A DNA stretch of 64,000 nt from Excoecaria cochinchinensis (Eukaryota > Streptophyta > Magnoliopsida > Malpighiales > Euphorbiaceae). The DNA is taken from positions 1,514,001 to 1,578,000 of the forward strand of contig CANTUQ010000070.1 in assembly GCA_947683425.1 (NCBI GenBank), in the 5' to 3' direction. The position numbers and the translations under genes are program-made. Numbering within the stretch: the first letter of the stretch is position 1; each line of letters opens with the position of its first letter. Below are positions 1 to 10,311 of the stretch, in pieces. The notes under the pieces are model-generated. The model made no database searches and was not told where the DNA came from. It saw nothing but the letters and a program-made list of their open reading frames with translations.

Positions 1-684
1 TACTTAATTTCTTTTTTTTTTTTTATTTTTTTTATTAATTGAAATCCTATATAATTTTAACGGTTGAGAATTGATATAATAATCAGTAACAGATCGATAT
101 TGGTGGTGGGAGGGGCTTTGCCTACTTCCAATTTTTTTTTTCTTCAATATTATCCTTAAAATATTACTCTTTGATATTTAGATTTTTTTTTCTTATAATT
201 TGCCCCTCCCCCAAATTTTTTCAGTCCTTCATTATAATATTTGGCCCTCCATTCTTTCATTATGAGTCTGCTCTTGTTGACGACGTAATGAAAGTCCGAT
301 TTAACTCCGTCGTCCGAGAAATGTAATTATCAAAAAGAAAAACAAATGAGCATCATGTCACCTTAGAAATTAGAGGTTAATTGAAGCAAAAGCTTAGTTT
401 AGAGGGAGCTAAATATATAAAAATATTAATATAATACCCTTTTCGTTTCGCTTTTAAAATTTTTTTGAAAGCATTTAAAAAAAATGGTTGCATCTGAATA
501 AATATATCTAATGGTATAACTTTTAGGTGTTGTTTAATGGAATATTCTTTTGAAGATAGTGATGATAGCTATAAGAAGGACAAAATTGGAATAATATAAT
601 AAATATTGCCTTTCTTTATATACACATACGTGCATATGGAAAAATACATGAAAACGCATGTTAGTTAGCAAAATTTTTTAATTC
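1..684. other. AT-rich intergenic DNA, nothing recognised
   Basis: This stretch has poly-T runs and a few short GC patches (for example near 110-125 and 200-215). No open frame, terminal repeat or RNA gene could be supported on either strand. Confidence 0.6.
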
Positions 685-1562
685 CACACTTTAATTTTAC
701 GAATAATATTTTACACACTTAAAGTTGAAAAAAAAATCTATCGTCTATCTGAACTTGACAATATATTCATATTATCCCTTAGGGTATGTTTGGTAGAAAG
801 TTTTGGATTGTAATGTAATGAAATATGTAATCAATACTTTGTTTGTTAACTTCAATTTTATAGAATGTAATGTAATGATAATTACAAATGTATTAGTCAA
901 TACATTTATTAATGTATTGACTAATACTTAAAATTTAGATGTATTTTTCATTATGTTACCTTATTTTTTTTTAAATCTTAAACTTTTACTCTCTAGTAAT
1001 TGAATATTAAATTTTTAAATTTTAAATTTCTCGAATTTTTAATTAAATATTGAAAAATAAAAATTATAATTTTATTTTTATATGAGATCACAATATAATA
1101 AATATATAATAATAAAAAATAAAATAATTATATAAAAAATTAGCTGATAATTATAAATATAATTATATTTCATTATCTAACAAAATATATAAATGTATTA
1201 ATATTTAGATTACATTACTAATACAACCAAACATAGTAATGTAATTATAATTACATTACATTACATTTCTTAATCAATTATATTATCCATTACATTACAT
1301 TACATCATACCAAACATACGCTTAATGTTTGAACATGTATGTTTTTTTTGTTACATTTAGGTGATAGTATGTATACTTTTATTAAAATTGTGTGAATTTA
1401 ATAAAAATGCTAATGCTAAAAGAATTAAAAAGGATAATAAATACGTTTTTGTCATCAATATCGAAAAGTAACATGTGCATATTGTTAAGTTCAAATGAAT
1501 AATATCTTTTTTCTTTTTAAAAATTTAAGTGCGTAAAATATCATTAGCAAAATTAAGGTGTT
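685..1562. mobile_element. Older inverted-repeat (foldback/MITE-like) element, split by a younger MITE
   Basis: The segment at about 685-775 reappears as its reverse complement at about 1473-1562. Both arms share a CTTAATTTT block, a TATTTTAC(A/G)CACTTAAA block and a TGAACTT(G/A)ACAATAT block. The arms are imperfect, which suggests an old copy. Almost everything between them is the Tourist-like MITE at 782-1321. I could not define exact ends or a target duplication, so the superfamily is open. Confidence 0.45.
782..1321. mobile_element. Tourist-like (PIF/Harbinger) MITE, 540 bp
   Basis: Terminal inverted repeats GGGTATGTTTGGTA (left) and the complement of GCGTATGTTTGGTA (right) match at 13 of 14 positions. 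They are flanked by the 3-bp target duplication TTA at 779-781 and 1322-1324. A TTA/TAA duplication with a G-rich, TTTGG-containing end is the hallmark of PIF/Harbinger-derived Tourist MITEs. The interior is AT-rich with ATTACATTAC runs near both ends and has no coding capacity. It could only move with transposase supplied elsewhere. Confidence 0.8.
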
Positions 1563-3020
1563 TAACTATAAATTTTTGTCCGCTATAGGTATAATTTTAT
1601 GTATTATATCCAAAACTCAGTGATCAGACTTGCAAATTTTCGAGCTGCGTCATATCAATATTTATATATTTATTTATTTTTCATATGAGAGTCCAACACT
1701 AATAAACTTATCGGACTTGGAATTGTAAATAAAAAATTGATAAGTTTATATAGCTTCAGATCAGCTATGGAGCCTACACTATATATAATAATAGATATGA
1801 AATGGATAAGATCCTTATATCCAATTAGTAGGGCGTATATGTTGGACATGATATATCATTAATTAATTAATTTCAATTTAATTTTATTGTAGTAAACTAA
1901 TTATTCATTATATATTCAGAAGATAGTAACACGAAAATTTTATCCATAAACTATAATAACTATTGTTTTTTAATATCTTTGCAAAAAGAAAAGGAACTTT
2001 AATTTTGAAACGTAGAGAATGCTATTGGCAAAATTCTTTTTCAGGTTATTAAATTTTTAAAATTTTTCATGTTAAATTTCTTTAACGGCGATTGAAATAT
2101 ATACTTATTAATCTGATAAATGAGGGACTACGTATTATCTCATATTAAAGTACAGAGATTTAATTAATTTTTTTTAAAAAAAAGATATAATGTCGAGTAT
2201 GTAAAAATGTATTTTGCCAATAGTATTAAATATTATATCCACTAATAGATGTGGCACATGTGGTGTTATATTAATGGTGGATGTATGGATTCCAAAAGAT
2301 TTATAAATGTAACCCATAATAGTATTGTCTATTAGTAAATTTTAGAAATAATGCAACAGGCAATGAAAATTAGGTAAGGAAGTATATATAGAAAATGTAG
2401 TGTGTCCTAACCTACTAGCAGAACAGGCCAAATAATTAGAGGGTGCAATATCATCATGTTTCTTTACAGCTGTATTTTGCTTCAAATGCATAGCCTCATA
2501 AATTTACGTGTGTATGGCCACATCTATTCTTTCTTCTTATTTCTTATCATTTGCTTTTAGGTCTACTACTGCATCACTTTATTCATTCTTTTAACTAATA
2601 TTTGAAATTAACACATTTGATACTGTAATTTCAACTCAATTTGCAATTTCAGTGATTAATCCCAAAATTCGACTATTATCATTTTATTACTACAAAATAA
2701 TAGTTGTATTATTTTATTAATACATTCTATCAACTTAATTTTTACAAATTACTTAAGGTAGAAATGTATCAGGAAAAATGTAAACAGTAAAACCAGATGG
2801 GCTAATTTTTCTAATCTATGTGAAATTAAAACAAACCTATATATAATTGGTTGCAGTTGCAGTTGCTACTACTACATCTGAACTTACTTCGTCCCAGTTC
2901 TTCCTACGTGAGATGGGTTGTTATAATTCTGCAGTTTCTCTATTCTTTCATGTAATAATGCCTAGAATTATAGGAGATAAATTATTTTACAATTAAGATC
3001 TTCTCTACTTTAGTTGCGTG
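1563..3020. other. AT-rich intergenic DNA, nothing recognised
   Basis: No open frame over about 60 codons with recognisable sequence, no terminal repeats and no tandem array were seen between the inverted-repeat element and the CACTA element. Confidence 0.5.
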
Positions 3021-3040
3021 GCACACTACAAGAAAAATGA

Positions 3041-3555
3041 AAAATAGAGACGGAAAATTTTTCGTATCTAAATAGAGACGGAAATCAGTTTTCCGTCTCT
3101 AAATAATTTTTCGTCTCTATTTAGAAACGAAAAAATTTTCGTCTCTATTTTTCGTCTCTATTTACGGCGGGATCGATTTTCTCCAAAATTTGAGACCGAA
3201 AATAGAGACGGAAATTTTTTCCGTCTCCAAATAGAGACGGAAAAATTATTCCGTCTCTAAATAGAGACGAAAAATATATTTCCGTCTCTAAATAGAGACC
3301 GAAACAAAATAGAGACGGAAAAATATTTCGGTCTCTAAATTTAGAGACGGAAAGCAATTTTCGTCTCTAAATTTAGAGACGGATTCCGTCTCTAAATTTA
3401 GAGACCGAAATATTTTTCCGTCTCTAAATAGAGACGAAAAGTTTCGGTCTCTATTTAGAGACGGAGTAATATTTGCGGTCTCTAAATAGAGACGGTATAA
3501 TCGTGCGGTCTCTAAATAGAGACGGAAAATCAATTTCCGTCTCTATTTTAGGGAT
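3041..3555. repeat. Left subterminal TAGAGACGG array of the CACTA element
   Basis: More than a dozen copies of TAGAGACGGAAA and its complement TTTCCGTCTCTA alternate in direct and inverted order, often back to back with short AT loops. Many adjacent pairs can form hairpins. Short open frames here, rich in Phe-Arg-Asp-Gly on the minus strand, are by-products of the repeat. Confidence 0.85.
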
Positions 3556-3599
3556 ATTAGTGAGAATTAAGCTAGAATTAAGTGGAGTATATGAGTTGT

Positions 3600-4130
3600 A
3601 GCAGAATAATAAAATAGAAAGGAAAGGGGAGAACACGGTGTGAACGGGGAAAGGGAGAACGGAAAACCGAAGAGAGAAAGAGAGGGAGAGGGGGCGGAGC
3701 ACGGCGGGAGGGGGCAGAGCAGCTAGCGGTGGTCGACAGCGAGCAGCGGCTCCTCGCAACGCCGATCTCGGCGTCCTTTCCTCCCCCAATGCGACGTGGC
3801 CGTTTTAGGAGAGCGAAAGAAGCACCGCGAGCTTCTCTTGCGTTTTTCGGCGAGCTCCGACGGCAAGAGGCGACACGAGCGGTGCGACTGGACTCACGGT
3901 GGCAAGACGAAGCTTCCGGTGGCCGTGGATCTCCCTCAATCGCCGGCGATGAGTAGATCGGAGGAGAAGAAAACAGAAGTTTTCGACGGCGATTCTGGCG
4001 AAACGACTGGCCTTCACGGCGCGTGACCACTGGAGAAGAAACCCCGAGGCTTCAAGCTCCCTACGGGTGGTTTCGGTGCCTCCGGTTGAGCTCCGGCGAG
4101 GCTCCGACGACGGTAAAATGGACCAAAAAT
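3600..4130. other. GC-rich cargo segment inside the CACTA element
   Basis: Base composition changes abruptly to GC-rich, purine-skewed sequence within an otherwise AT-rich element. Overlapping open frames exist on both strands (minus 3578-4030 with 150 codons, plus 3796-4026 with 76 codons). None has a recognised domain and all are Arg/Ser/Pro-rich as expected from composition. It may be the first exon and leader of a degraded transposase gene or a captured host-gene fragment; I cannot tell which. Confidence 0.4.
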
Positions 4131-4880
4131 AGCAGAAAATTGGTATGTGGCTACCAAATTTATTTTTCTAAGTAATTTTTACATAAGTTAAAATTTGTTA
4201 AGAAAGTGATTTTACTAAATATAGTATGCGATCAATATGTTTGTTGGTTCCATTGAATTGCTGGTTATATTGTCATGAGTTTTGGCTTAGTTGATTAGAA
4301 ATTAAATTAAGACTTACAGATTTCGGGTTGAATGTAAAGAAGTGGAGAATTGCCCGTATTTGGGAAAGTAGAACAGTATTTGTAAATTGAAGAAATATAG
4401 GTTAAATTGTAAGTTGGATTTAAATTGTATATAATTTTGATAATAGTTAAATTATGACACATAAATCAGGTCAGTAATTAAATCTTATGAATAACTTAAC
4501 GATAATTAAATCTTAATATATAAATGGGTATCATAATATGTATATTTAAGTAATGGTAGTGTAATTGGTAATACTTGAAGAATTGGTGGAAAATTTAAAT
4601 GTTAAGTGGGAAATCCAATTATGCTTATTAAAAGTTTTAATAATGTTAGTTGTTTATTTATTAATTGAGGTGTATTTTAAATTTATTGTATATTGAGGTG
4701 CATGTATGTTGTGTAGTGTATATTTTGTCAATTTGGTTTTTATGACTTGTTTGTGAGAATATAAATTTTTGATTTTGTTATAGTTTTTATATTTCAATTG
4801 TGTATTTAAGAATAAGGTAAAATATATAAATTATTTTTTATTTATCATTGCATGTACCTACTACAACAGCACCCGAATCG

Positions 4881-4936
4881 GCATTAAACTGTTGGATGCA
4901 CCGAATAATCGCAGCTTTCCAGCCGCTTTCGTAGAG
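4881..4936 (+). pseudogene. Exon-like fragment inside the CACTA element
   Basis: A block with near-normal coding composition is bounded on the left by an acceptor-like CTACAACAG and on the right by a donor-like GAG|GTAAAT. In one frame it reads through without a stop (22 residues, including GIKLLDAP and FPAAFVE). The surrounding sequence is AT-rich and intron-like. I do not recognise the peptide. A remnant of a transposase exon or a captured exon are both possible. Confidence 0.35.
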
Positions 4937-4946
4937 GTAAATGTGT

Positions 4947-5208
4947 TATGTATTAATAATTTATTTTTCAATAGTAAGAAATTTTTTTTTAATATTTTGT
5001 TAATTGCATCTATATGTTTGAAATATGTTGCTTTAATGAGATAAAAATGTGTAAGTCATGCATAGTCATGTTGTAATTATGTATTAATAATTTATTTTTC
5101 AATAGTAAGAAATTTTTTTTAATATTTTTTTAATTGCATCTATATGTTTGAAATATGTTGCTTTAATCAGATAAAAATGTGTAAGTCATGCATAGTCATG
5201 TTGTAATT
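4947..5208. repeat. Two-copy tandem duplication, 131 bp per unit
   Basis: 4947-5077 is repeated almost perfectly at 5078-5208; both copies contain the block GTGTAAGTCATGCATAGTCA. Differences are a few bases and a change in T-run length, so the duplication is recent relative to the element. Confidence 0.85.
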
Positions 5209-5612
5209 CAATAGTAACGACTATGCTATTATTAACGATACTGTATTAACGGAATATCACTTTAAGGGATAAATTCACAACTGTTGGTGATTTTATCCGT
5301 TAAATTTAGATGTTTGATGTGAATGGGTAAATTTCTTATTACAATGAGTTTGTTGTGGAGTTACGATTGGTTGATATTTTACCGAAATGTTAAAATTGCT
5401 AATATTTAACAGGGGGATAGGGATCCGTATAGGGGGAACTCTGTCCGTTTTTTTACAAAATATTTATGATTTTAATTTAGGAAAATGAATCATTATGTAA
5501 AATTAATTAGGGATTAAAGCGAAATAGTAGGCTAGAGAATTGAGTTCAAATTAAATACTAACTTCGACCTTATGATTTTTTCTAAACAGTTTAATATTAA
5601 TGAGTAATATGG

Positions 5613-5776
5613 AAAGAAGTTGGAGACGGTCAGCGTACTAATGAAGTCATTGAGTTATGCGGTACGGTTGGCGTACTAATGAACCGTATCAATATGCTGG
5701 AGGACTTCATTAGCCGTAGATTACCTGTTGACCCGCAAGTACCGTCTGCTGGTCGTCCGCATTCTCCTCCATCTTA
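5613..5776 (+). pseudogene. Terminal-exon-like coding fragment inside the CACTA element
   Basis: From about 5613 one plus-strand frame runs without a stop to a TAG at 5774-5776. It encodes a short tail containing INMLEDFISRR and ending Pro-Pro-Ser. Composition is less AT-rich than its surroundings, and an acceptor-like TTTTTTCTAAACAG lies just upstream (ending near 5590), although an in-frame TGA lies between the two. It resembles the last exon of a transposon-borne gene, but I do not recognise the family. Confidence 0.3.
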
Positions 5777-5964
5777 GTTATTATTTTTAGAATTTTTATC
5801 TTTTTTTTTATTTGTAATCTCACTACACTTTTTATATATTAATACATTAAATAATACAATATTTTCATATTTATTTATTGTTTATTTAATTTTTTTCATT
5901 ATATAAAATTAAGAATAATTCAAATTTAATATTATTTATTTTTGATATATAAAAAAATCAATAA

Positions 5965-6405
5965 ATTAGAGACGAAAATTTATTATATAAAATTAAGGAA
6001 TATTTAAATTTAATATTATTTATTTTAATATATTAAAAAAAATTTCAAAAAAAATAGAGACGGAATTTATTTTCCGTCTCTAAAAATAGAGAAGGAATAA
6101 GTTATTCCGTCTCTATTTTTAGAGATGGAATTGAGTTTCAGTCTCTAAAAATAGAGACAGAATCGTTCTTTCCGTCTCTATTTTTAGAGACCGAAACGCT
6201 CCTTCCGTTTCTAAAAATAGAGACGGAAAGCACTATTCTGTCTCTATTTTTAGAGACGAAAACGTCCATTCCGTCTTTAAAAATAGAGACGGAATATTTT
6301 GGTCTCTAATTTTTAGAGACCGATGAAATAAAGACGAAAAATTTCCGTCTCTATTTTCAATTAGAGACGGAATTTCGTCTCTATTTTCCGTCTCTATTTC
6401 TCAGA
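5965..6405. repeat. Right subterminal TAGAGACGG array of the CACTA element
   Basis: Copies of TAGAGACGGAAT and its complement ATTCCGTCTCTA alternate every 20-25 bp up to the terminal repeat. They mirror the left array but favour an AAAAATAGAGACGG form, so the two ends have homogenised separately. Confidence 0.85.
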
Positions 6406-6420
6406 TTTCTTGTAGTGGCA

Positions 6421-8045
6421 TGATAATGTACGAATTTGAAGCATACACATGAAGATGTTCCTCTCAATTATTGAATTGAATTATATGACATTAATTCACG
6501 AGTTAAACTTTCCAAAAGAGATGAATGGCAGTGAAACAGACTTTGCCAAGTTTCTTACATTATTGGAAAGAGTAGCAAAGATAAGAAGGATACAAATAAA
6601 ACCTTACATCACTTAGTAAATGAAATGTCTTTACTTGACACAGCAAAATGTGGGAAAAAGGAAAATTAACATAAAATATCAAATAATGCCTCCAGAGAGT
6701 TAATCCAGTTCATCATTCGATCGACTGATTAAAACAGTCTATATATTTTTATATGCTCACCGAAAGGTCGTTTGATTCATGAACCAAATATTTGGGGCCC
6801 ATAAAGACAGAATTGAGTTGTCTTCTCTAGTGCACATGTGGCCATATATATTATTCTTTCTTTATTTCTTTTTTGTTTTTTTGTTATTATTATTTTCTTT
6901 TTAAGTTCTAATATTATTATTATTATCCTTATTTTTCCTTTTACAAATCGACCAGACGACACATCAATCTATGCTATGCTACATGCCAACTGTCCTAATA
7001 TTAATTGTCTCTATCTTTGATTTCAAACTTGTTAAGAAATTGTCAATCTTTCAGGTTTGAATGTCTTCTATCAATATTAGCTTTGGTCCATACCATTATA
7101 AATGAGATAAGTTCATTTTTTCTGTAAAAAATAATAAAAAAATTAAAATTACGCTATTTTTTTAAATTACGTTGTTATTATTATTTGATTAAAAATACAT
7201 AAAACTTTTCCTAAAAAAAATACAGAAAATTTTAAATTTAATTTCTTATAGTGATATTCAGCGTCTTTCCTTGAAATAAAAGAAAATTCTAAAATTTATT
7301 TATATGACATTTTACTTGCTCAGTTTTTTTTTTAAAAAACACAGCAATTTGATTTGTATATAGGTGTTCTAATAAAATATTTTCTAAAAGAAAGACTTCT
7401 AAAAATATATATAATAATTAAGAATTAATGTTCCATGCCAAGTCAAATATTGACATATCCAAAACACACTTTTAAATAAATATTTAGACATAAAATTTCT
7501 CTCCAATAAAAAAGATCTTTTTTATTTTAATTATAATGGAAAAATAGAGAAATATAAAAAAAGTTTATTTGTGGTGGAAATGCAGGATTGGACTAATAAG
7601 AGATAACTATGAATAATATTTTCTGGAAGGTTCAAAATTGCAAGCCAAACTCAAAGTCCACATCATCACTTTAGAATTTATTTATGCTAGTCTTTATAAA
7701 GCATTTATTTTTATACTTTCCCATCTAAACTCAACCACTAGCTGTATTGCTGCCAAATACTCACTCATAAAAATATCATTTAGGAAATATTTATTTTCTC
7801 TCTCTTTTAAAATTAAGAAATTTGAGGAAAAATAATAATCTTATCCAATTTCTTATTTATCATTTATAACTATTTATAATTCAAAACTCATTAGTCCGAC
7901 TAATTTAAATTTGTACTTAATAAATTTTCGAAATAAGATAAAATGCTCACTTTTAAATATTTAAAAATACTCAATTCTCAAATTTTGAAACTATCATCAC
8001 ATATCATTTCTTATAGAGTATTTAGTTCTTTATTAACCACTCATT
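6421..8045. other. AT-rich intergenic DNA, nothing recognised
   Basis: Short open frames here are low-complexity (Ile/Phe-rich) and lack family signatures. No terminal repeats were found. Confidence 0.5.
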
Positions 8046-8161
8046 CGCTACAAGAAAATTGCGAAATAGCGACAGAAATTTAATTTTTCCGGAGCAAAAT
8101 TGCAAGAAATTTGTGAAAAACTTTCATGTTTTTCTTGCAATTTGACAATTTTCTTGTAGTA
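8046..8161. mobile_element. Miniature CACTA-derived element, 116 bp
   Basis: The ends read CGCTACAAGAAAATTG and, on the complement of the right end, TACTACAAGAAAATTG. They share the CTACAAGAAAAT core with the large CACTA element at 3024-6417. The interior can fold back through CAAGAAA/TTTCTTG blocks. The 3-bp flanks are ATT and CTT, so the target duplication is decayed or absent. The terminal similarity supports a CACTA MITE; a chance foldback is less likely. Confidence 0.5.
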
Positions 8162-9018
8162 CTTATTCTTCATTTCTTTTTAATTTTTATTCCAATTGAT
8201 TTTAGAGAGTAATGATACGATAGTGCAGCTTGATAAAAATCCTCTAAAACATTCCATTTACGTAATTGTTTTATTAATTCTGTAGATGGAAGATTTAAGT
8301 AGATACCATGAGATTAGAGAATCCGTGAGTAAATATAACAATAGATATTAGATAATGAAATAAGTAAAATAACTAAAAAGAAATAAAAACTAAGAATGCC
8401 AATTTATGAAGGGTTTGACTGAATAAATGTATTTTTGGACATGCATATATCAAATGTGGGTATTGAAAGATTGATTGATGGTCCATCTCCAATTAAATAA
8501 TATTTGTTTTTCTTATAGCTATGAATATTAATTAATTGGAATAGAATTATTGTCACAGCTCCATAAGGACCATAACAATTACAGACATGGGTGCTACGCA
8601 CTGTTACTTATGATTGACGAGACTATTCAAATTTTTGGTTTTTCTGCTCATCCCCATTCTTTTTTCATCCAAAAATACACCTGCTAATTAAGTAGGCGAT
8701 GCAATTAATGAATAAAATGAAATTATATGGAAATTACTTATATATGAAAAATTAGATGTAAAATCTCATTAACGGTTAACAATGGATTAACTGACTAGTA
8801 AATTTAAAATTATTAATCATAATTTTTAAAAATTAAAATTTATATTCGTATAATCAGATTGGTTATTTATATATATTGATTAAACTCTATTTTAACTTAT
8901 CGCTATCGATTTATTTCTGTTTTTTCAATTCGTAGTAAGCAAGAATGTGTGAATCCGAAGAGTAGCACAGTTCAACTAAAACACATACAAAAAAAGGCAT
9001 TGGAGGAAAAAGAATGGA

Positions 9019-9060
<42 letters not shown>
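9019..9060. repeat. (TAA)n microsatellite
   Basis: An uninterrupted run of about 13 ATA/TAA units. Confidence 0.95.
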
Positions 9061-9062
<2 letters not shown>

Positions 9063-9545
9063 TGAAAAAGACATATGTTTTATATTATTTTAAGTAATCT
9101 AATCCAAAACTGAGTGGGAATATTATTTATGATTCTACAATATCTAATTTTTAAAATCGTCTTCACTTCTATTTCTTGTCTCATTCTTTTATAATGTCCT
9201 AACTTTTCCATTCTCTTTTTCTTTTTCACGTAACGGATCTTTGGGATCCGGAAATTAAATTATTATAAGATGAGATGACCCACAATATATATATATTTTC
9301 TGTTTATGAATCCGAATGGTAAAGAGTTTGAATCTTTTTAATCGAATGGTAATGAATGCACACATCATTAGAAGAATAATTATTAATTCGATAATATTTA
9401 ATTTTAAATTTGATAATTTCGAAAATTTAAGAAAATTGTGGAGGATAAAAAAAAAGATACACTATTGTTTTTTTTTTTTGTTCGAAATGTTATTGTTAGA
9501 TGGAATTCCTTAAAGGCCAAAATATGATGGAAGGTGTGCAATTTC

Positions 9546-9549
<4 letters not shown>

Positions 9550-9589
<40 letters not shown>
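9550..9589. repeat. (TA)n microsatellite
   Basis: An uninterrupted run of about 20 TA units. Confidence 0.95.
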
Positions 9590-9593
<4 letters not shown>

Positions 9594-10311
9594 AGTTGAC
9601 CCATTTGTCTACCGTTCTTTTAAGCAACTTCCTGTCAACTGTAAATATATTTTTCTAATTTTCTGTTTATGGGAAGTAGGTAGAAACTATCATTGATAAA
9701 CACCATATTTTCTTTATCTTTTTTTTTTGATAAAATCAGTTTACTCTTTAAATCAAACTGAACAAGAAAATTAATTTACTATGTGAAAAGGGAAATATAG
9801 GGATGGTGATAATTGGGTAAACTATATATGTTTTTTGTCAATTGGATAAAATATAGCCCAATTTTGAATGGGCCTAAGTCCAATAAAAATCATATTAGAC
9901 AATTTTCAGCAATCATCATTTAAAAAATAAAAAAAAAAGTTAAACAAACTATAAGCAAATTGAAATTGAAATCCCAGATTAAGTGAGGATAAGAAAAACA
10001 AATATCAACTGTTATTGGTTAGTAACCAAATAATATATGGTGTTTATGGACTAATTAATTTGCCAACTTTTAATTATGAAATATTAATCTAATTCCGAGT
10101 AATGGTAACAATCAAATAATGAGATTAAGGGAATTACAAATTTCTATAAATCTTCACAAAAAGGTCCTTAATCATAAATGAAGTGGCTAAAATGGATTAA
10201 TTTTCTCAAATATCAATCGAAGACTCGGTTTTCTATGGAAAATTTTAATGGTAAAATTACTCCCCAAGCATTTTCAAATTTCAAATTCGAGACTCTACTC
10301 AATCGTTGTTC

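Larger units (their letters stand above)
3024..6417. mobile_element. Non-autonomous CACTA (En/Spm-type) DNA transposon, 3394 bp
   Basis: The element begins CACTACAAGAAA and ends with the exact complement TTTCTTGTAGTG. It is bounded by the 3-bp target duplication GCA at 3021-3023 and 6418-6420; CACTA elements make 3-bp duplications. Both ends carry dense subterminal arrays of the TAGAGACGGAA motif in both orientations, the expected transposase-binding architecture. The interior has a GC-rich segment (about 3610-4130), a 131-bp tandem duplication and a few exon-like fragments, but no intact TNP1/TNP2-type transposase. It is therefore a deletion derivative or cargo-carrying copy needing an autonomous partner. 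Boundaries are exact; the only doubt is what the cargo is. Confidence 0.92.
8162..10311. other. 3'-flanking intergenic DNA of the beta-galactosidase gene
   Basis: AT-rich sequence downstream of the minus-strand gene. It holds a (TAA)n tract at about 9019-9060 and a (TA)n tract at about 9550-9589. The first 100-200 bases left of 10312 should contain the 3' untranslated region; an AATAAA variant could not be singled out in this composition. Confidence 0.5.

Noticed and set aside
3145..3789. Minus-strand frames rich in Phe-Arg-Asp-Gly
   Set aside because: They are translations of the CACTA subterminal TAGAGACGG array.
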